From assembly GCA_947179325.1 (NCBI GenBank), contig CAMXAU010000011.1, forward strand, positions 1 through 64,000: a stretch of 64,000 nt of DNA, written 5' to 3'. The notes beneath the pieces are model-generated. The model ran no database searches. It was not told the DNA's origin and saw only the letters and a list, made by a program, of their open reading frames with translations. The stretch's first letter is position 1. Every line of letters starts with the position of its first letter. Position numbers and translations under genes: made by a program. The DNA is from an uncultured Bacteroidales bacterium. Lineage in GTDB: Bacteria; Bacteroidota; Bacteroidia; Bacteroidales; UBA932. Shown piece after piece: positions 45,901 to 53,990 of the stretch.

Positions 45901-46043
45901 AGAACCTCTGGATGATATACTGCAAGGCTCCTTTCGACCCTGAAAGCACCGCTTCCGTGACAAACAACTTCTACCAGGGAGTGGACCTGTTCCAGCAGCC
46001 AAGCCTCAGAAGCCTTGGATTCAACGTAAAACTTTCATTCTAA
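42915..46043 (+). CDS. SusC/RagA family TonB-linked outer-membrane protein
   Basis: SusC proteins import oligosaccharides across the outer membrane under a SusD lid. The 1042-residue protein has a signal peptide, a carboxypeptidase-D-regulatory-like domain starting at NISGTVTDIKGEPLIGVSI (about 53-130) and the SusC signature at the plug (VVVTALGIKREQKALSYNVQ). A barrel ends in NVKLSF. The plug contains IIMRGTKSL and YVIDGIPM. Near codons 48-49 the gene contains eight consecutive C residues (43054-43061), in frame here. It heads an operon with SusD (3 bases on), GH18 and two DUF1735 lipoproteins, and is thus the importer of this locus. Confidence 0.96.
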   Translation: MLKFSFRRRLLCLLGCFIMCPVLFSTVSRADTGHVQQAPVSLADETTPPNINISGTVTDIKGEPLIGVSILEKGTVNGAVTDIDGKFTLSVSAGAQIEVSCIGFTPKTLTVTSGTPLTIVLEEDSELLNEVVVTALGIKREQKALSYNVQEVKGDKLTAVKDANFINSLQGKVAGAIVNTSAAGPGAAARIIMRGTKSLEKDDNALYVIDGIPMFNINSGDNSGGTMNDQPGTNSVADINPEDIESLTILTGPSAAALYGSEAANGVILITTKKGSEGKMKVSYSNSTSFSTPLMMPQFQTRYANAEGSQYSWGPALSTPSTYNPADFFNTGVNEINGLTFTCGTEKNQTYASVSTTNSTGILPNNTYNRYNFSFRNTTKFAKDKLTLDVGGQYIIQNNKNMVGSGLYFNPLTSLYLFPRGESFQEVQAFERWNETRGIMEQYWPEAIFGSDYDMQNPYWIMYRMQNKLKKRRYMMNASLKWDVTQWLNIAARIRVDNSDQDIYAERYATTTGTFTEGSDRGFYNHTKQNDRTVYGDVIASISKNFVDDRLSINANIGASFNDMREDVMYFKGGLEQIPNFFHYGNIKLSTSKRNETAWHDQTQSVFASFEAGWDRMVYLTLTGRNDWDSRLAFTDKPYYFYPSTGLSFVISELFDSPVAVPYLKVRASWSEVASAPERYLTRKQYTYNEQTNLYEYPSVHYDTNLKPENTRSWELGLNAKFYESRFNLDLTFYRSNTFNQTFYVDASSSSGYKQNIVQTGNIQNQGIEAAVGYTDSYSAGKVKFSTNFTFTMNDNKIIRLANGAINPENGEVIEMDYYPKGTLGISGGPALRLTEGGTMGDLYINQRLRQSPNGYIYANATNDIELETTEYRKIGSLLAKCHVGWNTSLSYAGVNLNVQFTGRFGGLVVSDTQALLDKYGVSEASAAARDAGGVSIGEGRVVDAQKYYDKVTSAIGTYYTYDATNVRLSELSVSYTLPGKWFKDKVGLTVGLTGKNLWMIYCKAPFDPESTASVTNNFYQGVDLFQQPSLRSLGFNVKLSF
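43054..43061 (+). repeat. Poly-C tract (C8) near the 5' end of the SusC gene
   Basis: Eight consecutive C residues encode part of the Thr-Pro-Pro stretch just before the regulatory-like domain. The frame is intact with eight. Any length change would truncate the receptor after about 50 residues. Confidence 0.9.
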
Positions 46044-46046
46044 GTC

Positions 46047-47615
46047 ATGACGATAATGAAAAACAATATATACAAGATTGCTGCGTGCATTTTCATCACA
46101 GCCCTGATGTCTGGCTGCACGAAGGATTTCGAGAATTACAACACAAATCCTTTCGGCCCGACAGAAGAGCAGATGAAGGCTGACAACGCCTTGACCGGAT
46201 CATTGATCAAGGCCATAATCCCCACTCTTGTGCAGGGACAGCAGAACAACTCGCAGATGATAGACCAGATGGTCGGCTCTGAATACGGCGGACATATCTC
46301 ATGTATCGCATCATGGGGAAACGCCGGCAACTTCTACACATACAATCCAAGGATAGGATGGTATGACATACCTTTCGACACGATGATGTCCCAGATATAT
46401 ACAAGCTATTTCCAGATTCTTGAATATACACAGGGGAAAGGCCCGATATTCTACTGGGCACAGATCATCCGCATAGCTACTACGCTCAAGATCAGCGACT
46501 GCTATGGCCCTGTACCTTATTCAAACGTCGGCGGAGGGGCATACACAGTGGCATACGACTCAATGGAGGACCTCTACGACAATATGTTCGCTGACCTCGA
46601 TGAGGCGATTACCGCACTTGAGAGCCTTGTGCTGAGCGGCGAGGACATGTCCTCCCTCGCAGAAAGCGACTACATCTACAACGGTGATTTCACGAAATGG
46701 GTGAAATTCGCCAATACCCTGAAGCTCCGTATGGCTATACGCATCAGCTCTGTGAAGCCAGAGCTTGCACAGGCTAAGGCGGAAGAGGCAGTGAACGATG
46801 TTATCGGAGTAATGTCATCTGCATCTGATGCAGCATGGAGCTCATACAATGACGGAATGAACCCTTACAAGCGTGCAGCATATGACTGGAACGGCGGCGA
46901 GCTGCGTGTCAGCGCAAACATAACCTCATATCTCGGAGGCTACAACGACCCGCGTCTTGAAAAATACGCGACAGAAGTCAACGGTGAATACAGAGGCGTG
47001 CGCAACGGCATTGAGCAGAGCGCAGCGACAACCACAGCCTATCAGGCATTCTCAAATGTCAACATATCCGAAGACGAGCCTCTCCTTGTGATGTCTGCCT
47101 CGGAGGCATATTTCCTCAGGGCTGAAGGTGCACTGAAGGGCTGGAGCATGGGAGACTCTGCAAAGGATCTATACGAGGAAGGCGTGAGCGTCTCGATGAG
47201 CGAGCGAGGTGTATCCATAGGCAGCTATCTGTCAAGCACTGCCACCCCTGCGGACTACACAGACACGTATAATTCGTCAAACAACATCGCTGCCGTGACA
47301 ACAGTATGCCCTGCATATGACGAGACAGCGGGTGATGAGGTGAACCTTGAAAGGATTCTCGTGCAGAAATGGATTGCAAGCTTCCCTAACGGATGGGAAA
47401 GATGGGCAGACTTCCGCCGTACAGGATATCCTAGGCAGTTCCCGGTTGTAAAGAACAGCAACAGCGACGGCGTGACTTCCGCAAGAGGCATGAGGAGGCT
47501 TCCTTATCCGTCGAATGAGTATAACACCAATGCCGCAAATGTCGCGGATGCAGTCAACATGCTCGGAGGAGCCGACAATGCAGCCACAGACCTCTGGTGG
47601 GCAAAGAAGAACTAA
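46047..47615 (+). CDS. SusD/RagB family nutrient-binding lipoprotein
   Basis: SusD lipoproteins cap SusC and bind the glycan at the surface. The 522-residue product has a lipoprotein signal (ALMSGC). The start may be ATG 46047 or 46056, the latter giving MKNNIYKIAAC. Typical SusD features are FENYNTNPFGP near the mature N-terminus, the TPR-like helices (WAQIIRIATTLKISDCYGPVPYS), MSASEAYFLRAEGAL and the terminal WERWADFRRTGYPR block. It follows the SusC stop by 3 bases and is cotranscribed. Confidence 0.95.
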   Translation: MTIMKNNIYKIAACIFITALMSGCTKDFENYNTNPFGPTEEQMKADNALTGSLIKAIIPTLVQGQQNNSQMIDQMVGSEYGGHISCIASWGNAGNFYTYNPRIGWYDIPFDTMMSQIYTSYFQILEYTQGKGPIFYWAQIIRIATTLKISDCYGPVPYSNVGGGAYTVAYDSMEDLYDNMFADLDEAITALESLVLSGEDMSSLAESDYIYNGDFTKWVKFANTLKLRMAIRISSVKPELAQAKAEEAVNDVIGVMSSASDAAWSSYNDGMNPYKRAAYDWNGGELRVSANITSYLGGYNDPRLEKYATEVNGEYRGVRNGIEQSAATTTAYQAFSNVNISEDEPLLVMSASEAYFLRAEGALKGWSMGDSAKDLYEEGVSVSMSERGVSIGSYLSSTATPADYTDTYNSSNNIAAVTTVCPAYDETAGDEVNLERILVQKWIASFPNGWERWADFRRTGYPRQFPVVKNSNSDGVTSARGMRRLPYPSNEYNTNAANVADAVNMLGGADNAATDLWWAKKN

Positions 47616-47631
47616 TTTTAGATAAACAGAA

Positions 47632-48651
47632 ATGAATTCAAAGAATATCATATTCGGAACTGGGCTTATCCTCATGTTCACGCTTGGCATAATAGGGACG
47701 TCATGCAGCAAATGGACTGAGCCACAGGCGAAGGACTACTATGTAGGACCGTCTGAAGCCTACAAGGACAATATCAAGGACTATCTCAACTCACCCCACA
47801 AGGTCATGTTCGGATGGTATTATAACTGGACCGGGCAGGGCGGCTCAAAGCAGGGCTGCCTGACAGGACTTCCCGACAGCACAGACTTCGTAAGCCTGTG
47901 GCTGTGCTGGGGAAATATCAATGAGGCTCAGCAGGCAGACCTCAGGGAATTCCAGGCAAGGGGTTCAAGGGCTGTCCTCTGCTGGCGTGCAGGAGATATC
48001 GGAGACAACCTGACCCCGGGCGGCAATGACAGCGCACTGAAGCAGGAGTTCTGGGGATATACTCCAGGCGACTCCGAGTCATGCGTAGCCGCTGCAAAGA
48101 AATACGCTATGGCGATTGTCGACACCTGCAGAAAATACAATGTAGACGGATTTGACTATGACATCGAGGACTGGGGCACCCTCATGAACAGCAGCATGCC
48201 GGAGGTCGCCAACGAATTCATGCGCACACTGCGCTCTGAATTTGACAAAGAGGGCAAGATGCTCGTGGCTGACATACCTGGCGGAACTGGCTGGCTCACA
48301 TTCTACGATGTGCTGGAGAACGATGTACTTGAAAGCCTTGACTATATCGTATGGCAGACATACGACCTCGTAGGCACCGGCCTTGACGGCTTCTTCACAG
48401 GAAGCGGAGGAGTCCAGTCACACAATCCGGAGATGTTTGAATGCGTGTTCAAGAAATCCATAGTCACAGCAACCTTTGAAGAGGCAGCAAAGAAGTTCAG
48501 GTTCCTTGAGCAGTCAAAATGGGTACCTTCATGCGGACTGCAGCATGCCGGACAGGGTGCATACCACATCGAGTACGACTATTTCGGCACCCCTGACTAT
48601 CCGACTGTACGCCAGGCAATAGGCATCCAGAACCCTCCTATCAACAAATAA
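47632..48651 (+). CDS. GH18 endo-beta-N-acetylglucosaminidase-like lipoprotein
   Basis: GH18 includes chitinases and endo-beta-N-acetylglucosaminidases that cut the chitobiose core of N-glycans. The 339-residue protein has a lipidated cysteine at 25 (GTSC) and a TIM barrel with the catalytic motif DGFDYDIE complete: Asp172, Asp175, Asp177 and acid Glu179. Length and lack of chitin-binding modules fit endoglycosidases of the EndoBT/F-type group more than chitinases, but this is inference. It follows SusD by 17 bases and precedes two DUF1735 surface proteins. That order resembles known N-glycan loci of Bacteroides. Confidence 0.9.
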   Translation: MNSKNIIFGTGLILMFTLGIIGTSCSKWTEPQAKDYYVGPSEAYKDNIKDYLNSPHKVMFGWYYNWTGQGGSKQGCLTGLPDSTDFVSLWLCWGNINEAQQADLREFQARGSRAVLCWRAGDIGDNLTPGGNDSALKQEFWGYTPGDSESCVAAAKKYAMAIVDTCRKYNVDGFDYDIEDWGTLMNSSMPEVANEFMRTLRSEFDKEGKMLVADIPGGTGWLTFYDVLENDVLESLDYIVWQTYDLVGTGLDGFFTGSGGVQSHNPEMFECVFKKSIVTATFEEAAKKFRFLEQSKWVPSCGLQHAGQGAYHIEYDYFGTPDYPTVRQAIGIQNPPINK

Positions 48652-48663
48652 AAAAGACCAGCT

Positions 48664-49938
48664 ATGAGAAAAAGCATAATAAAATCCATTGCCGCATGTG
48701 CGCTCGCATTCCTGGCCGCAGGATGTGAAGACGCAAAATACGAGGTGCTGGAGAATCTTGTATATATCAGCGATGCATACAATGCAAAGACAAAGGACAT
48801 CACAATGCTTGAAGGCACTACAAGGACTTCCATAATAGTCCGCATGGCCCAGGCTACGGACAAGGATGTCACAGTCAGCCTGAAGATGGACGAAGCGTAC
48901 CTTGACGAGTACAACGCAATAAACCAGACTGACTTCAAGGTTGTCCCCGACGCCATATTTGACAGGACTGTATCAATCCCCGCAGGTGATGTCAGCTCTG
49001 AACCTGTCGTTGTCGAGATACCGTATTTCGAGACAAACGGAGCATCATACGTCCTGCCTATTTCAATAGAGGATGTGCAGGGAGATGTCGAGAAGGCAGC
49101 AAGCTCATCAAGGCTTATCATCAACCTCGTGAAGCCTATCCACCAGTTCGTGCCGAAATTCACATGGTACAATGGAATGAAGGCAGCTCCGGAAGATACC
49201 GACTGGGGGCTTTCACTCACCAACTACACACTTGAATGGTGGAGCCGCGTGACCGGAAAGAACGGGGACAGCTCTGGTTACTCAAAGAACAACCAGGCCA
49301 TATTCGATTCAGGAAGCAGCTCAACCGAGCTGTACATCCGCTTCGGTGACCTCGTATATGCAAGCGGAGGGGTCTACTACAACAACTTCCTCCAGATCAA
49401 GACAATGGGAGACATGCAGATAGACACAGGAGACCCTACTTCGGAAGGAAACGGCCTGACTTCAGGCGTGTGGTACCACTTTGCCGTCACATACGATTCA
49501 GCCACAGGAAAATGCACAATGTACAAGAACGGCATAGAGTCCGGGCTTGCCACCGGTGCAGCTGGAAGGCCTATGCTGATTGACAAGTTCAGCATGATCA
49601 GCTCCGGCTCACAGTATTTCCCTGATTTCTGTGAGCTTTGCCAGGTAAGGCTCTGGAAAACGACCAGGACTGCATCTCAGCTCCAGAAGGGAATGTACTC
49701 GGAGGTTGCATATGACAACCCTGACCTGATACTTTATCTCCCGATGAGCGAGACTGCACGCATTATCAGCTACACTGACAACACCCAGAGTGCAGAAATC
49801 GACCCGGCAAAGACAATCAGCAGCATTGTCCTGAAAGACGTGACCGGAAACGGGCACGATGTAACAGTAGGCAACATGGGCCTGAGCAGCACCAGCGGCT
49901 CAAGCGTGACATGGGCTGAATACACATTCTCAAAATAA
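48664..49938 (+). CDS. DUF1735 and LamG-domain surface lipoprotein
   Basis: This 424-residue lipoprotein (LAAGC, cysteine near 21) has a DUF1735 domain (about 25-160, with VVPDAIFDRTVSIPAGDV and YVLPISIEDV). A concanavalin A-like LamG domain follows (about 180-415, with NYTLEWWSRV and GVWYHFAVTYDSATGKC). Such proteins are taken to be surface glycan-binding proteins in SusC/D operons. It lies 13 bases after GH18 and abuts the next gene. It is probably involved in substrate capture. Binding specificity is not readable. Confidence 0.88.
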   Translation: MRKSIIKSIAACALAFLAAGCEDAKYEVLENLVYISDAYNAKTKDITMLEGTTRTSIIVRMAQATDKDVTVSLKMDEAYLDEYNAINQTDFKVVPDAIFDRTVSIPAGDVSSEPVVVEIPYFETNGASYVLPISIEDVQGDVEKAASSSRLIINLVKPIHQFVPKFTWYNGMKAAPEDTDWGLSLTNYTLEWWSRVTGKNGDSSGYSKNNQAIFDSGSSSTELYIRFGDLVYASGGVYYNNFLQIKTMGDMQIDTGDPTSEGNGLTSGVWYHFAVTYDSATGKCTMYKNGIESGLATGAAGRPMLIDKFSMISSGSQYFPDFCELCQVRLWKTTRTASQLQKGMYSEVAYDNPDLILYLPMSETARIISYTDNTQSAEIDPAKTISSIVLKDVTGNGHDVTVGNMGLSSTSGSSVTWAEYTFSK

Positions 49939-50907
49939 ATGCAAATGAAAAGATTTTTCAATATGGCAGCCATTGCACTGGCTGTACTTTCAATATCTGT
50001 CTCCTGCCAGAAGGAAGGCCCTGTGGACCCGTATTCAATCAATTACGTCTATGTCTACGGTCCCCTGCAGAGCGACTACACCCTCCAGTACTACGCAAGC
50101 GGTGAATTCAAGAAGTCAATCGACACGGAAAAGGCTCTTGTCCCGGCAAGATGCACCAAGCCTGCACCGGCAGACATACACGTATCGTTTGAAATTGACG
50201 GCTCCCTTGTGGAAAAGTACAATTCGGAAAACGGGACAGACTGCGTCCTGCTTGAGAATGTCACCCTGGAGAACAAGGACCTTGTAATCAGGAAAGGCGA
50301 ATACATCTCGGCCGACAGCCTCAGGGTTGTCTACAATGACATGGCGGAGTTCCAGAACGGCAAAGGGGAATACCTCCTCCCTATCACAATCACTTCTGTA
50401 TCGGGACCGGAGGTCAGCCAGAGCGAACGCTCTGTATTCTACCTGCATTACACTTCATCTGCAATCTATGCTGAAATCGTCAGCTCACCGGCAGGCACGC
50501 TCATATCAGACACATCAGGATGGAGCATCACATTCTACGGAACAGACTGCACGGGAGACGTAGCTGCTGACAACTCTGACGGAATCGGCTGGTACTCATG
50601 GGAAGGCAACGGCCTCTTCAACGTTGACCTCGGATCGCTCCAGAAAGTGTCTGCGCTCCGTTTCAAATGGTACGCATGGTACTATGCGGCAACTGACGTG
50701 CATCTCTCTGCAAGTGCAGACGGGGAGACATGGAAGGACATGGGTTCATATAGCCTTAATGTCGGCTATTCCAATGTTGAATACCTGTCTGTCCTTACCC
50801 CTGCCGGCATCCGCTACATCGAGCTTGAATTCTCTGGCAACAACTACAATTACGGCACCAGCTACTATCCTTATCTGACAAACATTGGAGTATATGTAGC
50901 CGAGTAG
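49939..50907 (+). CDS. DUF1735 and F5/8 type C (discoidin-like) lipoprotein
   Basis: The 322-residue product has a lipoprotein signal (SISVSC, cysteine near 23). A second ATG at 49945 is an equally plausible start. A DUF1735 domain covers about 25-165 (VTLENKDLVIRKGEYISADSL, YLLPITITSV). The C-terminal 120 residues form an F5/8-type discoidin-like beta-sandwich with VDLGSLQKVSALRFKWY and VHLSASADGETWKDMG. It is likely a surface glycan-binding protein. It starts right after the previous stop codon (TAA-ATG) and is the last gene before the strong terminator at 50975-51015. Confidence 0.88.
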   Translation: MQMKRFFNMAAIALAVLSISVSCQKEGPVDPYSINYVYVYGPLQSDYTLQYYASGEFKKSIDTEKALVPARCTKPAPADIHVSFEIDGSLVEKYNSENGTDCVLLENVTLENKDLVIRKGEYISADSLRVVYNDMAEFQNGKGEYLLPITITSVSGPEVSQSERSVFYLHYTSSAIYAEIVSSPAGTLISDTSGWSITFYGTDCTGDVAADNSDGIGWYSWEGNGLFNVDLGSLQKVSALRFKWYAWYYAATDVHLSASADGETWKDMGSYSLNVGYSNVEYLSVLTPAGIRYIELEFSGNNYNYGTSYYPYLTNIGVYVAE

Positions 50908-50974
50908 GGCAAAGGCAGAGCAAATAACATCTTTGTTATTCAATTTTGATATTTTCTAAATTAACTTTATGGTC

Positions 50975-51015
50975 AGGCACCTGTTAGCAAGCAAGTTAAC
51001 AGGTGCCTTTCTTTA
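50975..51015 (+). terminator. Terminator of the SusC/D operon
   Basis: A 12-bp stem (AGGCACCTGTTA with TAACAGGTGCCT, 50975-50986 and 50997-51008) is followed on the plus strand by TTCTTTATT. It lies about 70 bases past the last gene. Confidence 0.9.
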
Positions 51016-51066
51016 TTGTTGAAAACTTTTTATAACAAAACCCAAAGATTCTATGAAGTATTCCGC

Positions 51067-51075
51067 TATCTTTGT
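51067..51075 (+). promoter_or_regulatory. -7 box of nrdD
   Basis: TATCTTTGT fits the consensus. It lies about 105 bases before the nrdD start. In the leader, TCAGCCC and GGGCTGA (near 51134-51160) can pair as a 7-bp hairpin about 20 bases upstream of the start codon, which might affect translation. Confidence 0.55.
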
Positions 51076-51180
51076 CTTCCGGTTTTGAAAGACCAATCCG
51101 GTAAGGCAACAATCAATCAACACATAACTTTTTCAGCCCGAAGCCAAAAGCTCTAGGGCTGATGTAAACTTGACTTCATA

Positions 51181-53388
51181 ATGGTTAGGAATGTTATTAA
51201 ACGCGACGGCCGAGTCGTCGAATTCGACAAGAAGAAGATTATTGACGCTGTGACAAGGGCAATGGATGTAACAGACGAAGGCGAGGACATTGTGCTTGCT
51301 GCCGAAATCGCCGCTGCCATATCGAAGATTGCAAAGGAGAGCATGAGTGTCGAGGACATCCAGGACCATGTCGAGATGGAGCTGATGAACAGCACCAGGA
51401 AAGAAGTCGCAAAGAAATACATAGCATACCGCAACCAGCGCAACCTTGCCCGCAAGGCAAAGTCACGCGAAATATTCAAGGAGATCATCGAGGCACAGGC
51501 AACAGATGTCACAAGGGAGAATGCCAACATGAATGCAGACACCCCTGCCGGAATGATGATGAAATTCGCGTCTGAGTCAACAAAGTCATTTGTCGACGAA
51601 TGCCTGCTTTCCGAGGACGTAAAGGAGGCTGTCACGAATGCATATATCCATATACATGACAAGGACTACTACCCTACGAAGAGCCTTACGTGCGTGCAGC
51701 ATCCGCTCGACAAGATCCTGAAAAACGGATTCTTTGCCGGACATGGAGAGTCAAGGCCGGCAAAGAGGATAGAGACCGCCAGCATCCTCGGATGCATATC
51801 CATGGAGACAGTGCAGAACGAGATGCACGGAGGACAGGCGATTCCTGCATTTGACTTCTACATGGCACCGTTCGTCAGGAAAGCGTATCAGGAGGAGATA
51901 GACAAGATAAGCGACATCACCGGAATTGACTATTCAAGGCTCAAGGATTTCGCGATAGACGACTATATCAAGAGAGACCTTCTTGGAATCCAGGGCGATG
52001 AAAGGGTGATCCAGCATGCCATCAACATGACAGTAAGCCGTGTACACCAGTCAATGGAGGCATTCATACATAACATGAACTCAATCCATTCACGTGGCGG
52101 AAACCAGGTCGTCTTCAGCTCAATCAACTATGGTACAGACACGTCAGCGGAAGGACGCTGTGTAATCCGCGAAATCCTGAACACGACATATGAAGGTGTA
52201 GGAAACGGCTCGACAGCTATTTTCCCTATCCAGATATGGAAGAAGAAGAGAGGTGTCAGCTACCTTCCTGAAGACAGGAACCATGATCTCTACAGATTCG
52301 CATGCAAAGTGTCTGCAAGGCGTTTCTTCCCTAACTTCATCAACCTTGACGCCCCATTCAATTTCCATGAGCAGTGGAGGGCAGACGACCCTAAGAGATA
52401 TGAATACGAATGCGCCACCATGGGATGCCGCACAAGGGTGTTCGAGAACAGGTTCGGGCCAAAGACGTCAATAGGGCGCGGAAACCTTTCATTCACAACA
52501 ATCAACATAGTGAGGATAGCCATCGAGTGCATGGGAATCGAGGACAGGAATGACAGGATACAGGCATTCTTCCAGAAACTTGACTGGGCACTTGACATCA
52601 CTGCGAAACAGCTTTGCGAAAGGTTCAACTTCCAGAAGACCGCCCTCAAGAAGCAGTTCCCTCTCCTGATGGGTGCACTCTGGGTAGGAAGTGAAGGCCT
52701 GGAAGACACTGACACAATAGAGAAGGTCATCAACCAGGGCACCCTCGGAATAGGTTTCATCGGCCTTGCCGAGACACTTATCGCGCTGACAGGCAAGCAT
52801 CATGGAGAATCAGAGGAGGCACAGGAGCTGGGTCTGCGCATCGTGACATACATGAGGGACAAGGCCAACGAATACTCCGAGATGTTCAAGCACAACTTCA
52901 GTGTATTGGCTACACCTGCTGAAGGACTCTCCGGAAGATTCACAAAGCTTGACCGCAAGAAATTCGGAATCATACCAGGGATAACCGATAAAGAGTACTA
53001 CACAAACTCCAACCATGTCCCTGTGTACTATAACTGCACCCCTAAGCACAAGGCTGAGATCGAGGCTCCTTACCATGACCTCACACGCGGCGGACACATC
53101 TTCTATGTTGAAATCGACGGTGACGCCACACACAATCCTGAGGCAATCATGTCCATCGTGGACATCATGGATAAATACAACATCGGCTACGGCTCTGTAA
53201 ACCACAACAGGAACAGGTGCATGGACTGCGGATATGAGAATGCAGATGCAGACCTTGCAGAATGCCCTAAATGCCATGGACACAATATAGACAAGCTCCA
53301 GAGGATTACGGGATACCTTGTCGGCACCACAGGCAGATGGAACAACGCAAAGCTCGCCGAGCTCCGCGACCGTGTAGTACATAAGTAA
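51181..53388 (+). CDS. nrdD: Anaerobic ribonucleoside-triphosphate reductase
   Basis: This class III glycyl-radical reductase makes deoxynucleotides without oxygen. The 735-residue protein starts with an ATP-cone (about 1-90, VRNVIKRDGRVVEFDKKKI). The catalytic barrel has RGGNQVVFSSINYG. It also has a zinc-site motif near the end (CMDCGYENADADLAECPKCHG) and the glycyl-radical segment RITGYLVGTTGRWNNAK with the radical glycine expected in RxxGY. Length and order are normal. nrdG follows after 95 bases, with a terminator-like hairpin between. Confidence 0.97.
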   Translation: MVRNVIKRDGRVVEFDKKKIIDAVTRAMDVTDEGEDIVLAAEIAAAISKIAKESMSVEDIQDHVEMELMNSTRKEVAKKYIAYRNQRNLARKAKSREIFKEIIEAQATDVTRENANMNADTPAGMMMKFASESTKSFVDECLLSEDVKEAVTNAYIHIHDKDYYPTKSLTCVQHPLDKILKNGFFAGHGESRPAKRIETASILGCISMETVQNEMHGGQAIPAFDFYMAPFVRKAYQEEIDKISDITGIDYSRLKDFAIDDYIKRDLLGIQGDERVIQHAINMTVSRVHQSMEAFIHNMNSIHSRGGNQVVFSSINYGTDTSAEGRCVIREILNTTYEGVGNGSTAIFPIQIWKKKRGVSYLPEDRNHDLYRFACKVSARRFFPNFINLDAPFNFHEQWRADDPKRYEYECATMGCRTRVFENRFGPKTSIGRGNLSFTTINIVRIAIECMGIEDRNDRIQAFFQKLDWALDITAKQLCERFNFQKTALKKQFPLLMGALWVGSEGLEDTDTIEKVINQGTLGIGFIGLAETLIALTGKHHGESEEAQELGLRIVTYMRDKANEYSEMFKHNFSVLATPAEGLSGRFTKLDRKKFGIIPGITDKEYYTNSNHVPVYYNCTPKHKAEIEAPYHDLTRGGHIFYVEIDGDATHNPEAIMSIVDIMDKYNIGYGSVNHNRNRCMDCGYENADADLAECPKCHGHNIDKLQRITGYLVGTTGRWNNAKLAELRDRVVHK

Positions 53389-53422
53389 AATACAGCTGAA
53401 TCATCAGCAATAGAACCGGAAG

Positions 53423-53464
53423 TGTTCCCGACAGGGCAGGCCTTGTACCTTCGGGAACATTTTT
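53423..53464 (+). terminator. Terminator-like hairpin between nrdD and nrdG
   Basis: A 9-bp perfect stem (53423-53431 with 53451-53459) is followed by five T residues. It sits between two genes that usually act together, so it may be a partial terminator that lowers nrdG relative to nrdD. Confidence 0.8.
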
Positions 53465-53483
53465 ATATGGGAATCAAAGGAAT

Positions 53484-53990
53484 ATGGCAAAAATAAGAAT
53501 CCTGGACATAATAGAAGAGACGATGGCTGACGGACCGGGGCTGCGGACCGCCATCTATTGTGCAGGCTGTGCGCACCGGTGCCCCGGCTGCCACAACCCT
53601 CAGTCATGGGATTTTGCCGGAGGGCATGAGATGACTGTGGACGAACTGCTTGACATAGTCAAGGCAGATGAGTTCAGCAATGTGTCGTTTTCCGGAGGAG
53701 ACCCCTTCTATCAGGCAGAGGCGTTCACGGAACTGGCACGCCGCATAAAGGAGGAGACAGGGAAGACCATCTGGTGCTGGACAGGATTCACATATGAGGA
53801 AATCCTTGCGGACGGCCGGCTTTCAATGCTTCTTCCATATATAGACGTGCTTGTTGACGGACCTTTCATACAGGAACTGAGAGACCCGGAACTGATGTTC
53901 CGGGGCAGCTCAAACCAAAGGATCATATATCTTACGGAAAAGGAGGATGATGTCATCCCTGGGACTGTGCCCTTAAAACCTGCGAAATAA
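53484..53990 (+). CDS. nrdG: Anaerobic ribonucleotide reductase activating protein
   Basis: NrdG is the radical SAM enzyme that generates the glycyl radical on NrdD. The 168-residue protein has the cluster motif CAHRCPGC (CxxxCxxC) at about 30-37, preceded by TMADGPGLRTAIYCAGC. It then has FSGGDPFYQAEAF and the C-terminal VDGPFIQELRDPELMFRGSSNQR. All are typical. The last 38 bases overlap the 3' end of the convergent epimerase gene. Confidence 0.96.
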   Translation: MAKIRILDIIEETMADGPGLRTAIYCAGCAHRCPGCHNPQSWDFAGGHEMTVDELLDIVKADEFSNVSFSGGDPFYQAEAFTELARRIKEETGKTIWCWTGFTYEEILADGRLSMLLPYIDVLVDGPFIQELRDPELMFRGSSNQRIIYLTEKEDDVIPGTVPLKPAK

